From Achatina immaculata (taxonomy: Eukaryota; Mollusca; Gastropoda; Stylommatophora; Achatinidae): 64,000 nt of DNA. Every line of letters begins with the position of its first letter. Position 1 is the stretch's first letter. Shown here in pieces: positions 1 through 10,109 of this stretch. The DNA is taken from NCBI GenBank assembly GCA_009760885.1, contig CM019721.1, positions 20,391,639-20,455,638 of the forward strand, in the 5' to 3' direction. The notes under the pieces are model-generated. The model searched no databases and was not told where the DNA came from. It was given only the letters and a program-made list of their open reading frames with translations. Position numbers and translations under genes: made by a program.

Positions 1-463
1 ATGGAAGAATTATTTCGATTTTTGCCGGTAATAAACTGCCAACAGATCAAAGAAATTTATTAATACGCTCAAATAAATAGTTATTTGTAAATGTAAAGTG
101 CAAGGAGTATGAGCACTGACAGTACTTGAAGGTCGTGACCCAGTGCATGACCTGGGCTTATTTTAGACTCACAAATGTTCACATAATCACGCCCAAATCA
201 TGACGATAAATCTATAATTCTAAACTAATTGTAAAATTGTTGGGAAGGAGGTTGCTACATATTATAAGCATAATAGTGTCATGTAATGTCATATATAGTT
301 TTGATTTTTCTTTTTCCTTCACGGAACAAAATTGACAAGAAAAAAAAAACAAAGTAGAGATGACGGAAGAGAGTTTAAATCCTGGACTTTGGAGACGACA
401 CAGAAGATCGTCTAAACAAAACATTTACGGTCAGATTCCTCTGACAACATAAACCACACCAAA

Positions 464-704
464 GTCAGAATATATGAGGATAGATATCATATACAATACT
501 CAGGTCAGAATATATGAGGATAGATATCATATACAACACTCAGGTCAGAATATATGAGGATAGATATCATATACAATACACAGGTCAGAATATATGAGGA
601 TAGATATCATATACAACACTCAGGTCAGAATATATGAGGATAGATATCATATACAATACACAGGTCAGAATATATGAGGATAGATATCATATACAACACT
701 CAGG
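464..704. repeat. 40-bp minisatellite, 6 copies
   Basis: Six near-identical head-to-tail copies of a 40-bp unit containing gtcagaatatatgaggatag, spaced exactly 40 bp. The copies alternate between endings acaatact/acaataca and acaacact, which suggests growth by 80-bp dimers. The 463 bases to the left hold no gene I can support. Confidence 0.95.
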
Positions 705-993
705 TAGCAATACGTTAGGAAAAACTGAACAAAATTATAATGAAAAGTTTAATGTAATTGTTTCAAATATAACAATCTTTGAATTGCACAGAATTATTTG
801 GTAAAGTTTTTTTTACAGCAAATTATCATTAAATTAACCTTTTCCAAACTCAGAAAAGAGCAAGAACAGCATTCTATAACGAAGTTTATTCCAACAATTT
901 TGAAATAATTTTTACCAGACAGCAACATACTTCGTGATAGAGTGTGTTACAATGAGAAATCTGTTACTATCATTTTATTATTTACGTTCTTTT

Positions 994-1253
994 CTCTATA
1001 GTGGAGATGCCAACAACAGGGAACTAATGAACTTCAAACCTCCATCATGGCCCGCTTTCTCTGAGGTGGAAATGTCAACAACAGGGAACTAATAAACGTC
1101 AAACCTCCATCATGGTCCGCCTTCTCTATAGTGGAGATGGCAACAACAGGGAACTAATGAACTTTAAACCTCCATCATAGCCCACCTTCTCTATAGTGGA
1201 GATGCCAACAACAGGGAATTAATGAACTTTAAACCTCCATCATAGTCCGGATT
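994..1253. repeat. 65-bp minisatellite, 4 copies
   Basis: Four copies of a 65-bp unit containing gatgccaacaacagggaact, starting at 994, 1059, 1124 and 1189. They diverge by several substitutions each, so this array is older than most others in the window. Confidence 0.93.
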
Positions 1254-1721
1254 CTCTGTGTCAGGCTGATATCACACAGCAATAAATACATTCTAAAACT
1301 ATCGATTTTATCACGTGTGCTTCCCGAAAATATCGGGACAGGAAATAAAAGTCACATTATAAAAGGAGGAAATAAAAAGCACCATCAAGCAGCCACTTAG
1401 ACAAGGGGCCAGTGAATCTTCTCACGACGTTAATAAAGAAAGGAAATTTAAAGACAGAAAACAAAACATCTGAGTCGGAAAACTAAGGCCCCATGCCGAG
1501 ATTTTATCCAGGACAAATAAATCTTAAGTCAGTGAACACAGTGTAACTGACTGCAGGGCTGGCGGCTGGGGGCTGGGGACTGACTTATTTGTTCAATCCC
1601 AGAGTTTGATGGCTTTGTATGCTAAAGCTGGGCACATGGGAAGAGAAGATTTCAATGTGCACCTAGACTTTGATAATTTGAGGATGAATATAAATGTAGT
1701 CTTAGAATAAAATAAGAGTTA
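1254..1721. other. unannotated spacer
   Basis: AT-rich single-copy sequence between two repeat arrays. I see no open frame, RNA or element here. Confidence 0.6.
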
Positions 1722-1722
1722 T

Positions 1723-1763
<41 letters not shown>

Positions 1764-1812
1764 GGCAGAGATAGATAGATAGACAGACAGACAGATATAT
1801 AGGTAGACAGAC

Positions 1813-1886
<74 letters not shown>

Positions 1887-1911
1887 ACATATAGACAGAT
1901 AGATAGATAGA
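1722..1911. repeat. GACA/GATA tetranucleotide microsatellite
   Basis: A (gaca)n tract at 1723-1764 is followed by mixed gaca/gata and then a long pure (gata)n run to about 1885. The apparent minus-strand frames encoding Tyr/Leu/Ser repeats are translations of this tract. Confidence 0.97.
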
Positions 1912-2588
1912 TTACAGAAATCTAAAGGCCTTTGAATTTTCCCTTGACATAAGAAAGAAATTGGGAATGCTTTCTCCAAATAGTTTGGCCTGTAGAAGCG
2001 TCCCTACAGTCTGGTTGAGACAGTGTATCAACAACTACCCGGCATTACCAGAAAACTGGACGTGACATTCCTGGAATCTCCTCTATTAAGACAACGTTGT
2101 TTTTTTTTTTTTGGACGGGGGGATGCAAAATCCCCAGAGTCCATTGAAAATAACACCAGAACAGAACAGCCTGATATTTTTGGAGACAGAGAGGGGACTC
2201 CAGGCGCAGGAGAGGAACAGTTTATTTGGAGAGGAAATGTTGACACAGGTTACAGGGGCATGTATCCACCACCCCGTCTTGCTAAGTGGAATCCCAGATT
2301 ATATTCTAGGCTCTCTGGGCAGGAAGAATTCTGGAGAAGTCTAGATATATCTGAGTTGCTTCTCGTGGGTTTGACCAGACACTTAGGGACACGTTCTGGT
2401 TTGTTAGAACCAAACGAAGGGATCGTCTATTTTCTTAATGTTCTTTCGTAAACAATGTGGCTGGAAGGTATAGACCAGGCCCGACGTTGGGCTTTAGAAA
2501 CTGGCACATACGAAGGAACTGAAATAAAACTGAAACTCCAGAGCTGACGGGGGAGAAAAAGGAGGAGGACCGGGTAAGATTTCTTCAC
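1912..2588. other. unannotated spacer with poly-T tract
   Basis: Single-copy sequence with a 13-base T run near 2100. A plus-strand open frame of 142 codons at 2023-2451 crosses the poly-T and has no recognisable domain, so I do not call it a gene. Confidence 0.5.
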
Positions 2589-3532
2589 TGACAAGAAACT
2601 GAGAGAGAAAAGATGGCAAGAAACTGAGAGAGTAAAGATGGCAAGAAACTGAGAGAGTAAAGATGGCAAGAAACTGAGAGAGTAAAGATGGCAAGAAACT
2701 GAGAGAGTAAAGATGGCAAGAAACTGAGAGAGTAAAGATGACAAGAAACTGAGAGAGTAAAGATGGCAAGAAACTGAGAGAGTAAAGATGGCAAGAAACT
2801 GAGAGAGTAAAGATGGCAAGAAACTGAGAGAGTAAAGATGACAAGAAACTGAGAGAGTAAAGATGACAAGAAACAGACAGAGTAAAGATGACAAGAAACT
2901 GAGAGAGTAAAGATGGCAAGAAACTGAGAGAGTAAAGATGGCAAGAAACTGAGAAAGTAAAGATGGCAAGAAACTGAGAGAGTAAAGATGGCAAGAAACT
3001 GAGAGAGTAAAGATGGCAAGAAACTGAGAGAGTAAAGATGATAAGAAACAGACACAGTAAAGATGGCAAGAAACTGAGAGAGTAAAGATGGCAAGAAACT
3101 GAGAAAGTAAAGATGGCAAAAAACTGAGAGAGTAAAAATGGCAAGAAACTGAGAAAGTAAAGATGGCAAGAAACTGAGAGAGTAAAGATGATAAGAAACA
3201 GACACAGTAAAGATGGCAAGAAACTGAGAGAGTAAAGATGACAAGAAACTGAGAGAGTAAAGATGGCAAGAAACTGAGAGAGTACATATGACAAGAAACT
3301 GAGAGAGTACATATGACAAGAAACTGAGAGAGTACATATGACAAGAAACGGACAGAGAAAAGATGGCATGAAATGGACAGAGTATAGATGGCAAGAAACT
3401 GCAGAGTAAAAATAATAAGAAACTGAGTAAAAATGACACGAAACTGACGGAGTAAAAATTACAAGAAACTGACAGAGTAAAAATGACAAGGGGCTGACAG
3501 AGTAAAGATGACAAGAAACTGACAGAGTAAGA
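2589..3532. repeat. 25-bp minisatellite, about 38 copies
   Basis: Unit contains gcaagaaactgagagagtaa followed by agatg. Because 25 is not a multiple of 3 and the complement lacks stops, all three minus-strand frames stay open for 300-360 codons. These are repeat artefacts. Variants (gacaagaaac, gataagaaacagacacag) cluster, and the right end degenerates after about 3,370. Confidence 0.97.
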
Positions 3533-3808
3533 AAAAGAAACCTATTACTATAAACAGAATAATCCATAATTTCCAAACCCTGAAGCTGAACGGTTCGTGT
3601 GATCTGAATTCTAGACTAACTTTATTTTCTGAACATTAGAAACAGTCAGGTCTTAAGTTTTCTAAATCTCGATGTTAAAAAATACAAAACAGGTTTATAG
3701 CAAGTTCGTGGGGAATATAGGGAGGGGGGGGGGCCGCGCAACAAATTATCTTTGGATTAGGAGACTTGAGGAAGGTTGTGAACGACTGAATTTGAACAAG
3801 AGAGGCTG

Positions 3809-3892
3809 CTGAAAACCAAGACAAACTGCTGAAAACAAGACCAACTACTGAAAACAAGACCAACTACTGAAAACCAAAACAAACTGGTGGAA
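3809..3892. repeat. 20-bp minisatellite, left half of a split array
   Basis: About four copies of a 20-bp unit such as ctgaaaacaagaccaacta. The same motif resumes at 4931-5042 on the far side of a LINE fragment, so the two parts are probably one array interrupted by that insertion. Confidence 0.85.
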
Positions 3893-4930
3893 ATCAGTCA
3901 GTCATTCAATCAGTCAGTCAGTCATTTGCACGTCCTTTGCGGAACTTTGCCTCCCTAACAGCACCCCTGTAGGCCTCTCAGTTGTAAGCAAGATGGCCTG
4001 CTGCTGATGCATCCATTTGCAAGACTATCATCGATGTCTTGCAACCATCTTTGCCTTGGTCTTCCTCTCTTTCTTTTTTTCTATTATGTATCCTTCCAAG
4101 ATAGTCTTCTCTAGATTATCATGACGTTTAATGTGTCCAAAATATTTAACTTTTCTCTGTTTAATCTTCCTTACTAGCCAGCCTTTTTCAATATTAAGTT
4201 CTTGTAGTATGGATATATTTGATCTATTTTGTGTCCATGATATTTGAAGAACTCTTCTGTAGCATTTACATTCAAAGGCATTTATGTGTTTCTCAGCTGT
4301 TTTTTTAAGCGTCCAGATCTCACAGATATATGTTGCGATGGTAAAGATGGATACACTTAAAATTTTTTTTCTAGTTTAGTCTTTTCCTCTCCACAGATTC
4401 TTTAGCTGTTTCCTTTTATAAAGAGCGATAGATGTCCTCCTTTTAATTTCCCTCATTGTATCTCCACTATTAGTGAGTAACGACCCAAGATGTTGAAAAC
4501 TCTCCACTTCTTCCAGTTTTTCCTCATTGATAAATATTTCAGTTGCCTTATTTGTTTTGTCAGTTGTCATCAATTTATTTTTCATCGCAATAAGATAGAG
4601 GTTCTGCTCTTTGCTGTTATTAGTTTTTCCATACCTTTTTCTGTTGTTCTGTTGTGGAAAGTAATACTGTGTCATAACCTCCAATTGTTATGTCATCGTA
4701 ATATTCTTTGTCTGCATCTTCTCTAACATTCCTTATTGTATTTTCAGTATATAAGTTAAGTTAAAAAGGCGACAATATGCACCCCTGACGGACCCCTTGT
4801 TTTATGTCAAGTCAAGTTGTTGTTTCACAATTTATTCTTACTGCTGCTTGTTGGTCTAGATACAGCAGTGATGTTAATTGTATTACAGGTGCTGGGAATC
4901 TCATTTTTTCCAATATTTTTCAAAGTTTAT
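3893..4930 (-). mobile_element. LINE-A fragment (RTE-like non-LTR retrotransposon), decayed
   Basis: Minus-strand remnants of an ORF2 reverse transcriptase C-terminal half, with several frameshifts. A readable block at 4376-4684 includes EEVESFQHLGSLLTNSGDTM and NLWRGKD, the region after the RT palm. A downstream block at about 3950-4110 matches the basic C-terminus (GRPRRRWLQD type) seen in two other copies in this window. The 3' end carries a tract of gact/tgac repeats (3893-3935), shared with the other LINE-A copies. It is 5' truncated inside the RT domain and not functional. RTE is my best clade guess; a Jockey or related clade is possible. Confidence 0.8.
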
Positions 4931-5042
4931 AAAAACCAAGACAAACTATTGAAATCAAGACAAACTACTGAAAAGAAGACAAAGAACCGAAAACAAGACA
5001 AACTGCTGAAAACAAGACAAACTACTGAAAACCAAGAAAAGC
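4931..5042. repeat. 20-bp minisatellite, right half of a split array
   Basis: Continuation of the array at 3809-3892, with units such as gaaaacaagacaaactactg. It is separated from the left half by the LINE-A fragment. Confidence 0.83.
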
Positions 5043-5520
5043 CACCTGAGTTTTAGTGTAGTTCTTCCAGCTTATAAAGTATCTTAAGAGCTGTCCTTAT
5101 TTTATTAATGACATATTTAAGTGTGGAGCAGGGCTGACACAGCCGTGTCATAAATGTCATTGATTTCATGAGGTCAGCAAACAAGGCCTGTTTAAATACC
5201 GTCCCAGGTTCCAGCCGGATGTCATGATGCCAGGTCACTGACGTGCAGAATCCTGGCTACTGAGATGAAGATTCAAATTTTATTTTCATGGTCGTGGAGC
5301 AGGTTCAGAAGTCCTTTTCCTAGTTTCTCATGGAAGTTCTAGTATCTATCACAGAACATACAGCACAAATAAACTACTACTTTCTTCTAACATGCAGTTG
5401 AACATTGGCTCTCTCCACCACGTGTAGTTGGTTCGAATCTGCACAAGATTCGGCGCAATAAATGAATGGCGCGGACTACTTTCTGGCTTACATGCTACTT
5501 GCTGTTTTTATATTCTCTAT
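5043..5520. other. unannotated spacer
   Basis: Single-copy sequence with no gene I can support. A lone box-B-like string ggttcgaatctgc near 5430 might be a tRNA or SINE relic, but no box A accompanies it. Confidence 0.5.
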
Positions 5521-5530
5521 ATATGCACAG

Positions 5531-5858
5531 TACCCTACTGCCACTCACTAGTAAACTATTTTGCAGAATAATCATCAGAAATGCAGATGAAACCACTGAC
5601 AACAATTATTGAGGAAAGACGCTGGCGATGGTTGGGACATGTGCTCCGAATGACTGACAACTCACTACCAAAAATAGCACTAAGATGGACACCACAGGGG
5701 AACAGAAGTAAGGGTAGACCAAAAGAGACATGGAGAAGAACAATAGAAAGGATGTTGAGCAATAGAGGGCTCACCTGGGCAAGAGCAGAAAAAAAGGCGA
5801 AGGACAGACATTTGTGGAAAACCCTTGCGGAAGCCCCATGTGCCCTGGGCACTTAAGG

Positions 5859-5905
<47 letters not shown>
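5531..5905 (+). mobile_element. LINE-B copy, internally deleted, with (GA)n tail
   Basis: The first 45 bases (5531-5575) match the RT segment read as LLPLTSK.FCRIII in the LINE-B copy at 7828-9013. The sequence then jumps to the protein C-terminus (RRWRWLGHVLRM, GRPKETWRRTIERMLSNRG, ending APCALGT) with a stop at 5854-5856. It closes with acttaaggttcag and a (GA)n tract. About 1 kb of the RT domain is missing at the junction near 5576. It is flanked by a 10-bp target-site duplication, atatgcacag (5521-5530 and 5906-5915). It is not coding-competent. Confidence 0.85.
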
Positions 5906-5908
<3 letters not shown>

Positions 5909-5915
5909 TGCACAG

Positions 5916-6213
5916 CTACAGGGTGGCCTGACAGACTGAGTGGTTAGGCGCTCGGTCTACCAATCCAGACGTACCGGGTTCAAATCCCAGCAGTGGAAAT
6001 TTATTTTTTCCTGGTACACGCCACAAAGGTCCTGGGGCCCACCCAGCCTCAAAAATTGGGTAGCAGAGAAACCTGGGAAGGTAGATGCGGCCAGGCGTGA
6101 TACCGACCACGTCAGACTTTCATGTGCCGAAGGTCAAGGAAATACGGGCCTAACACCGTATCCCTAGATACGCCTTAAGGGCAGGGAAACTGGAATTTTA
6201 CCTTTAACTATAC
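5916..6213 (+). mobile_element. tRNA-derived SINE
   Basis: The 5' end has a box-A-like gactgagtggttaggcgc and a good box B ggttcaaatcc (5977-5987), 30-40 bp apart as in a type 2 RNA polymerase III promoter. A central block at about 6040-6090 (cccagcctc, then gggtagcagagaaa, then ctgggaaggt) is shared with the SINE at 42422-42689. It is flanked by 8-bp duplications of atgcacag (5908-5915 and 6214-6221). The left one is also the 3' target-site duplication of the preceding LINE-B copy. Open frames across it are incidental. Confidence 0.85.
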
Positions 6214-6270
6214 ATGCACAGTCTCACCACTTCCTGTCCGTTCTCAACATTTTCTTACATACATAACACA

Positions 6271-6910
6271 CCTTCACTAGAACATCACCTCCAGCAGAAT
6301 AATCCTTATACCATAACAAGTTCTCTACAACACCTCCTGCACAGCAATCCTTATACCATAACAAGCTCTCTACTAGAACATCACCTCCAGCAGAATAATC
6401 CTTATACCATAACAAGTTCTCTACTAGAACATCACCTCCAGCAGAATAATCCTTATACCATAACAAGCTCTCTACTAGAACATCACCTCCAGCAGAATAA
6501 TCCTTATACCATAACAAGCTCTCTACTAGAACATCACCTCCAGCAGAATAATCCTTATACCATAACAAGCTCTCTACTAGAACATCACCTCCAGCAGAAT
6601 AATCCTTATACCATAACAAGTTCTCTACAACACCTCCTGCACAGCAATCCTTATACCATAACAAGCTCTCTACTAGAACAACACCTCCAGCAGAATAATC
6701 CTTATACCATAACAAGCTCTCTACTAGAACAACACCTCCAGCAGAACAATCCTTAATCCATAACAAGCTCTCTACTAGAACAACACCTCCAGCAGAACAA
6801 TCCTTATACCATAACAAGCTCTCTACTAGAACACCTCCACTGTAACAATCCGTCCACTAGAACAACACCTCCACTGTAACAATCCCTCCACTAGAACAAT
6901 CCCTTCGCTA
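6271..6910. repeat. 51-bp minisatellite, about 12 copies
   Basis: Unit contains aatccttataccataacaag. A 45-bp variant occurs twice (near 6325 and 6627), and the right end after 6830 degenerates. The 51-bp period is a multiple of 3, so one frame on each strand stays open for 180-197 codons. These peptides are perfect repeats with no start context or domain, so I treat them as artefacts. Confidence 0.95.
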
Positions 6911-7145
6911 GAACGAGACAAGCAGAGAAAACCAAGGCGACCCAGACACTCGGGAGGCAGTGCAACATTTCATATACCACTGGGCCCTGGTTAACTTGTG
7001 GATTAAAGCATTCTGGGTAATTAGTTCTCATTTAGACCCTGTAACACCCTCATCCCTGATGTGCCCTGACTCATGTCAGTCAAGTTTCCAGAACTCTTAA
7101 ATACATCTTCAGTTTAAAAAATATTTCCCTGCAATTTTTTGTGAG

Positions 7146-7510
7146 CGTTTGTTCTCGTCTTCGCTTGTGTGTCTTCGCTTGTGTGTCTTCGCTTGTGTGT
7201 CTTCGCTTGTATGTCTTCGCTTGTGTGTCTTCGCTTGTATGTCTTCGCTTGTGTGTCTTCGCTTGTATGTCTTCGCTTGTGTGTCTTCGCTTGTATGTCT
7301 TCGCTTGTGTGTCTTCGCTTGTATGTCTTCGCTTGTGTGTCTTCGCTTGTATGTCTTCGCTTGTGTGTCTTCGCTTGTGCGTCTTCGCTTGTGTGTCTTC
7401 GCTTGTGCGTCTTCGCTTGTATGTCTTCGCTTGTATGTCTTCACTTGTGTGTCTTCGCTTGTGTGTCTTCGCTTGTGTGTCTTCGCTTGTGCGTCTTCGC
7501 TTGTGTGTAT
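7146..7510. repeat. 14-bp minisatellite, about 26 copies
   Basis: Unit gtcttcgcttgtgt alternates with a variant ending tgtat, giving a 28-bp dimer pattern over much of the array. Stop-free frames on both strands ([15 protein letters not shown] repeats on the minus strand) arise from the 14-bp period. Confidence 0.97.
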
Positions 7511-7827
7511 TAAGTATCATGCGATACGGGACAGAAAGCAGGAAAGTGGAGCACAGAAAGGTACGTATAAGTGTCTGTATCAGATGAAAGGATATGTTCT
7601 GGCCAAAGAATAATAAATAATGAAATACACACAAGGCAGCGCTGTCAGCAGCGACAGACAGGAGGAGGTGGAGATAGACAGAAGACCTTATGGAATGACA
7701 GAGGAATGCTTATCAGGAATACTTTGATGTGAACTCCACGGGGTCAAAGAAGCATGGGAAGAACCAAAGAAGCATGAGGACTTACAACAGAGAGAAAATG
7801 GTAAACTAAGAGACCTGCAGACATATC
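7511..7827. other. unannotated spacer
   Basis: Single-copy purine-rich sequence with no supported feature. Confidence 0.5.
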
Positions 7828-9013
7828 TCTCTCTCTCTCTCTCGCTCTCTCTCTCTGAACCTTAAGTACCTGATTTTCATATTTATGCTTAGTTTTTTAA
7901 ATTTCCATATAGTCTGCAGCATTGCAAAAGCCTGGTTGGATCTAGTAAGTCTGCTGTTGATGTCCTCTGTGCTGTCTCCATTTTCTACTACTCTGCAGCC
8001 AAGGTATACAAATTCGTTGACCTCCTCCACTAACTTGTTATCTACTCTGAGTACATTTCTGTTGTTCACATTTTGCTTCATTAGCTTTGTCTTTCCTACG
8101 ATGATCTTTAGTCCTATGTTGTTTGCATTCTGAGCTAGCTTGTTTATTTTATCTTGCATATCTTTGTGGCTGCCTGATAATAGACAAATTTTCCTCCACA
8201 AAGTCAAGGTCCTCCAGTACTGTGTCAAGGGTCCATTGTAATCATCTTCGCTTGTCTGATGTTGCCTCTTTCATTAACCAGTCTACTGCCAAGATAAATA
8301 ATGTTGGGGATAGTACACATCCATGGTTGAATCCTTTTTTTTACCCTAAAGCTGTTGGAGGTATGTTCTCGACAGATCACTTTGCACTGAAAACCCTCGT
8401 ATAGGGCTTTGATGACATTCACTATCTTATGGGGGAGGCCATGCCATCTTAGAAATTTTCCACAATGCATCTCTGTTGACACTGTGAAAGGCTTTCTCAA
8501 AATCTATGAACAATGCATATGTTGTGTTATACCACTCATTTGCCTGTTCTAGTATTTGTCTAAGTACAAATATGTGGTCTATGCATGATCTTCCTTTCCT
8601 AAATCCTGCCTGCTCTTTCGAAGTTTTTCCTCAAGTGTTGGTACAATTCTGTTGATGATTATTCTGCAAAATACTTTACTGGTGAGAGGCAGTAGGGTAA
8701 TGCCTCTCCAGTTCCCGCAATCTCTGAGGTCACCCTTTTTTGGTAGTTTTACTATAAGGCCAGTTTTCCACTCCTCTGGAGCTTTTTCTAGATTCCAAAT
8801 TTGTTGTAATATCCGGCAAAGTTGTTTTGGTGTTTCTGTTTCTTCTGCTTTCAACATCTCAGCAGTCATTTCATCTTCACCTGGTGCCCTGTCTAATTTT
8901 AGCTTCTTTATTGCCTCCTTTACTTCACTTATTGTTATTGGTCCTGAATTGATGATTACTTCCGTTATGCTTCAGGTACGTCTGCTGTTTGTGTTCTGTT
9001 TAGTAGGGTGTTA
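7828..9013 (-). mobile_element. LINE-B copy (RTE-like), RT domain, decayed
   Basis: Minus-strand ORF2 remnants in several frames. The N-terminal RT block (8579-8990) reads EMLKAEE, PEEWKTGLIVKLPKKGDLRD and NWRGITLLPLTSKVF. The middle block (8225-8500) reads GLPHKIVNVIKALYEGFQCK. The later block (7806-8228) reads KTKLMKQN and VNEFVYLGCRVVENGDSTED. The YADD catalytic region is disrupted. At the 3' end the reading passes abruptly from NMKIRYL into the LINE tail acttaaggttcag and (GA)n (7828-7868), so the C-terminal basic domain present in the 5531-5905 copy is deleted. The 5' end is truncated where a minisatellite begins. Non-functional. Confidence 0.85.
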
Positions 9014-9190
9014 ACGTGGAGACGTACAGCAGAGAGAAAATGCTGGTAAACAAAGAGACATGGAGACATACAGCAGAGAGAGAGAATGCTGGTAAACAAA
9101 GAGACATGGAGACATACAGCAGAGAGAGAGAATGCTGGTAAACAAAGAAACATGGAGACATACAGTATAGGGAGAATGCTTGTAAACACA
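9014..9190. repeat. 46-bp minisatellite, 4 copies
   Basis: Unit contains gaatgctggtaaacaaagag and varies by the number of ga dinucleotides. It abuts the 5' truncation point of the LINE-B copy. Confidence 0.9.
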
Positions 9191-9354
9191 GGACTCACAT
9201 GAGAGACAACCAAGAAGACAGTGAAGGACCAATAAAAGTGAAAGGAAAATTAATATATCTAATGAAAATAAAAAATGGAACTGTTACATTCACAAATATA
9301 ATATAATGAACTACGTGACATTACGAGACGTAATTAGTCTAATAAAACAGCGCG

Positions 9355-9408
9355 CGCGAACACACACACACACACACTCACACAAACAAACACACACACA
9401 CACACAAA
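9355..9408. repeat. (CA)n microsatellite
   Basis: A short cgcgcg start is followed by interrupted (ca)n. Confidence 0.95.
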
Positions 9409-9489
9409 GATTTTCAATGCAATTCTTCTAACATTAAATTCTTTCACGTTCATCAAGATAACTTCTAACAAGATCTAAAAAGTTACGAT

Positions 9490-9865
9490 AGAGAGAGAGA
9501 GAGAGAGATAAACAGAATGAGAGAGAGACAGACAGAAAGACAGATAAAGAGAGAGACAATGGAAGAAAGAGAGGGAAGCGACAGAAAAGCAGATAGGCAG
9601 AGAGAAAGATTGTCTCTCTATCTTTCTCTCAGCCTGTCTGCTTTTCTGAGATAGAGAGAAACAGAGGGAAAGATAGAGAGACAGAGATAGGCAGAGACAG
9701 AGTGAAAGAAAAGCAGAGAGGCTGAGAGAAAATGAGAGACAGAAAGAGAGAGACAGAGATAGAGAGAGAAATAGAGAGACAGAGAGATAGATAAACAGAA
9801 AGACAAAGAGTGATACTGAAACTTACACACACACACACAGAAAGAGGCGTAAAGAGAGATAGAGA
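9490..9865. repeat. GA-rich low-complexity tract with inverted repeat
   Basis: Imperfect (ga)n/(gaca)n sequence. It contains an inverted repeat: arms 9582-9610 and 9620-9648 (29 bp, 2 mismatches) around a 9-base loop. Minus-strand Leu/Ser-rich frames are artefacts. Confidence 0.9.
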
Positions 9866-10109
9866 GAGATGAGAGAATGAATATATTTATTTTTAAAGGG
9901 TAAAGAATTGGGCACGCAGGCCCGTCTTCCATTCTGCCCTTCATCGCTCCTTCTTTCATTCTTCCCACATACTCGATTTAGTACAAATACATAAATGATA
10001 TGAGGAAAAAACTTATCAAAAAAGTGCACAATTAAACTATTACTCTCAGAACAAGAGAAGAAGTAATTAACCTAACAAAATAGCCCTCGCACACGCGCAC
10101 TCACACAAG

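Noticed and set aside
5420..5450. Box-B-like ggttcgaatctgc
   Set aside because: There is no box A at the right distance and no SINE body, so it is probably chance.
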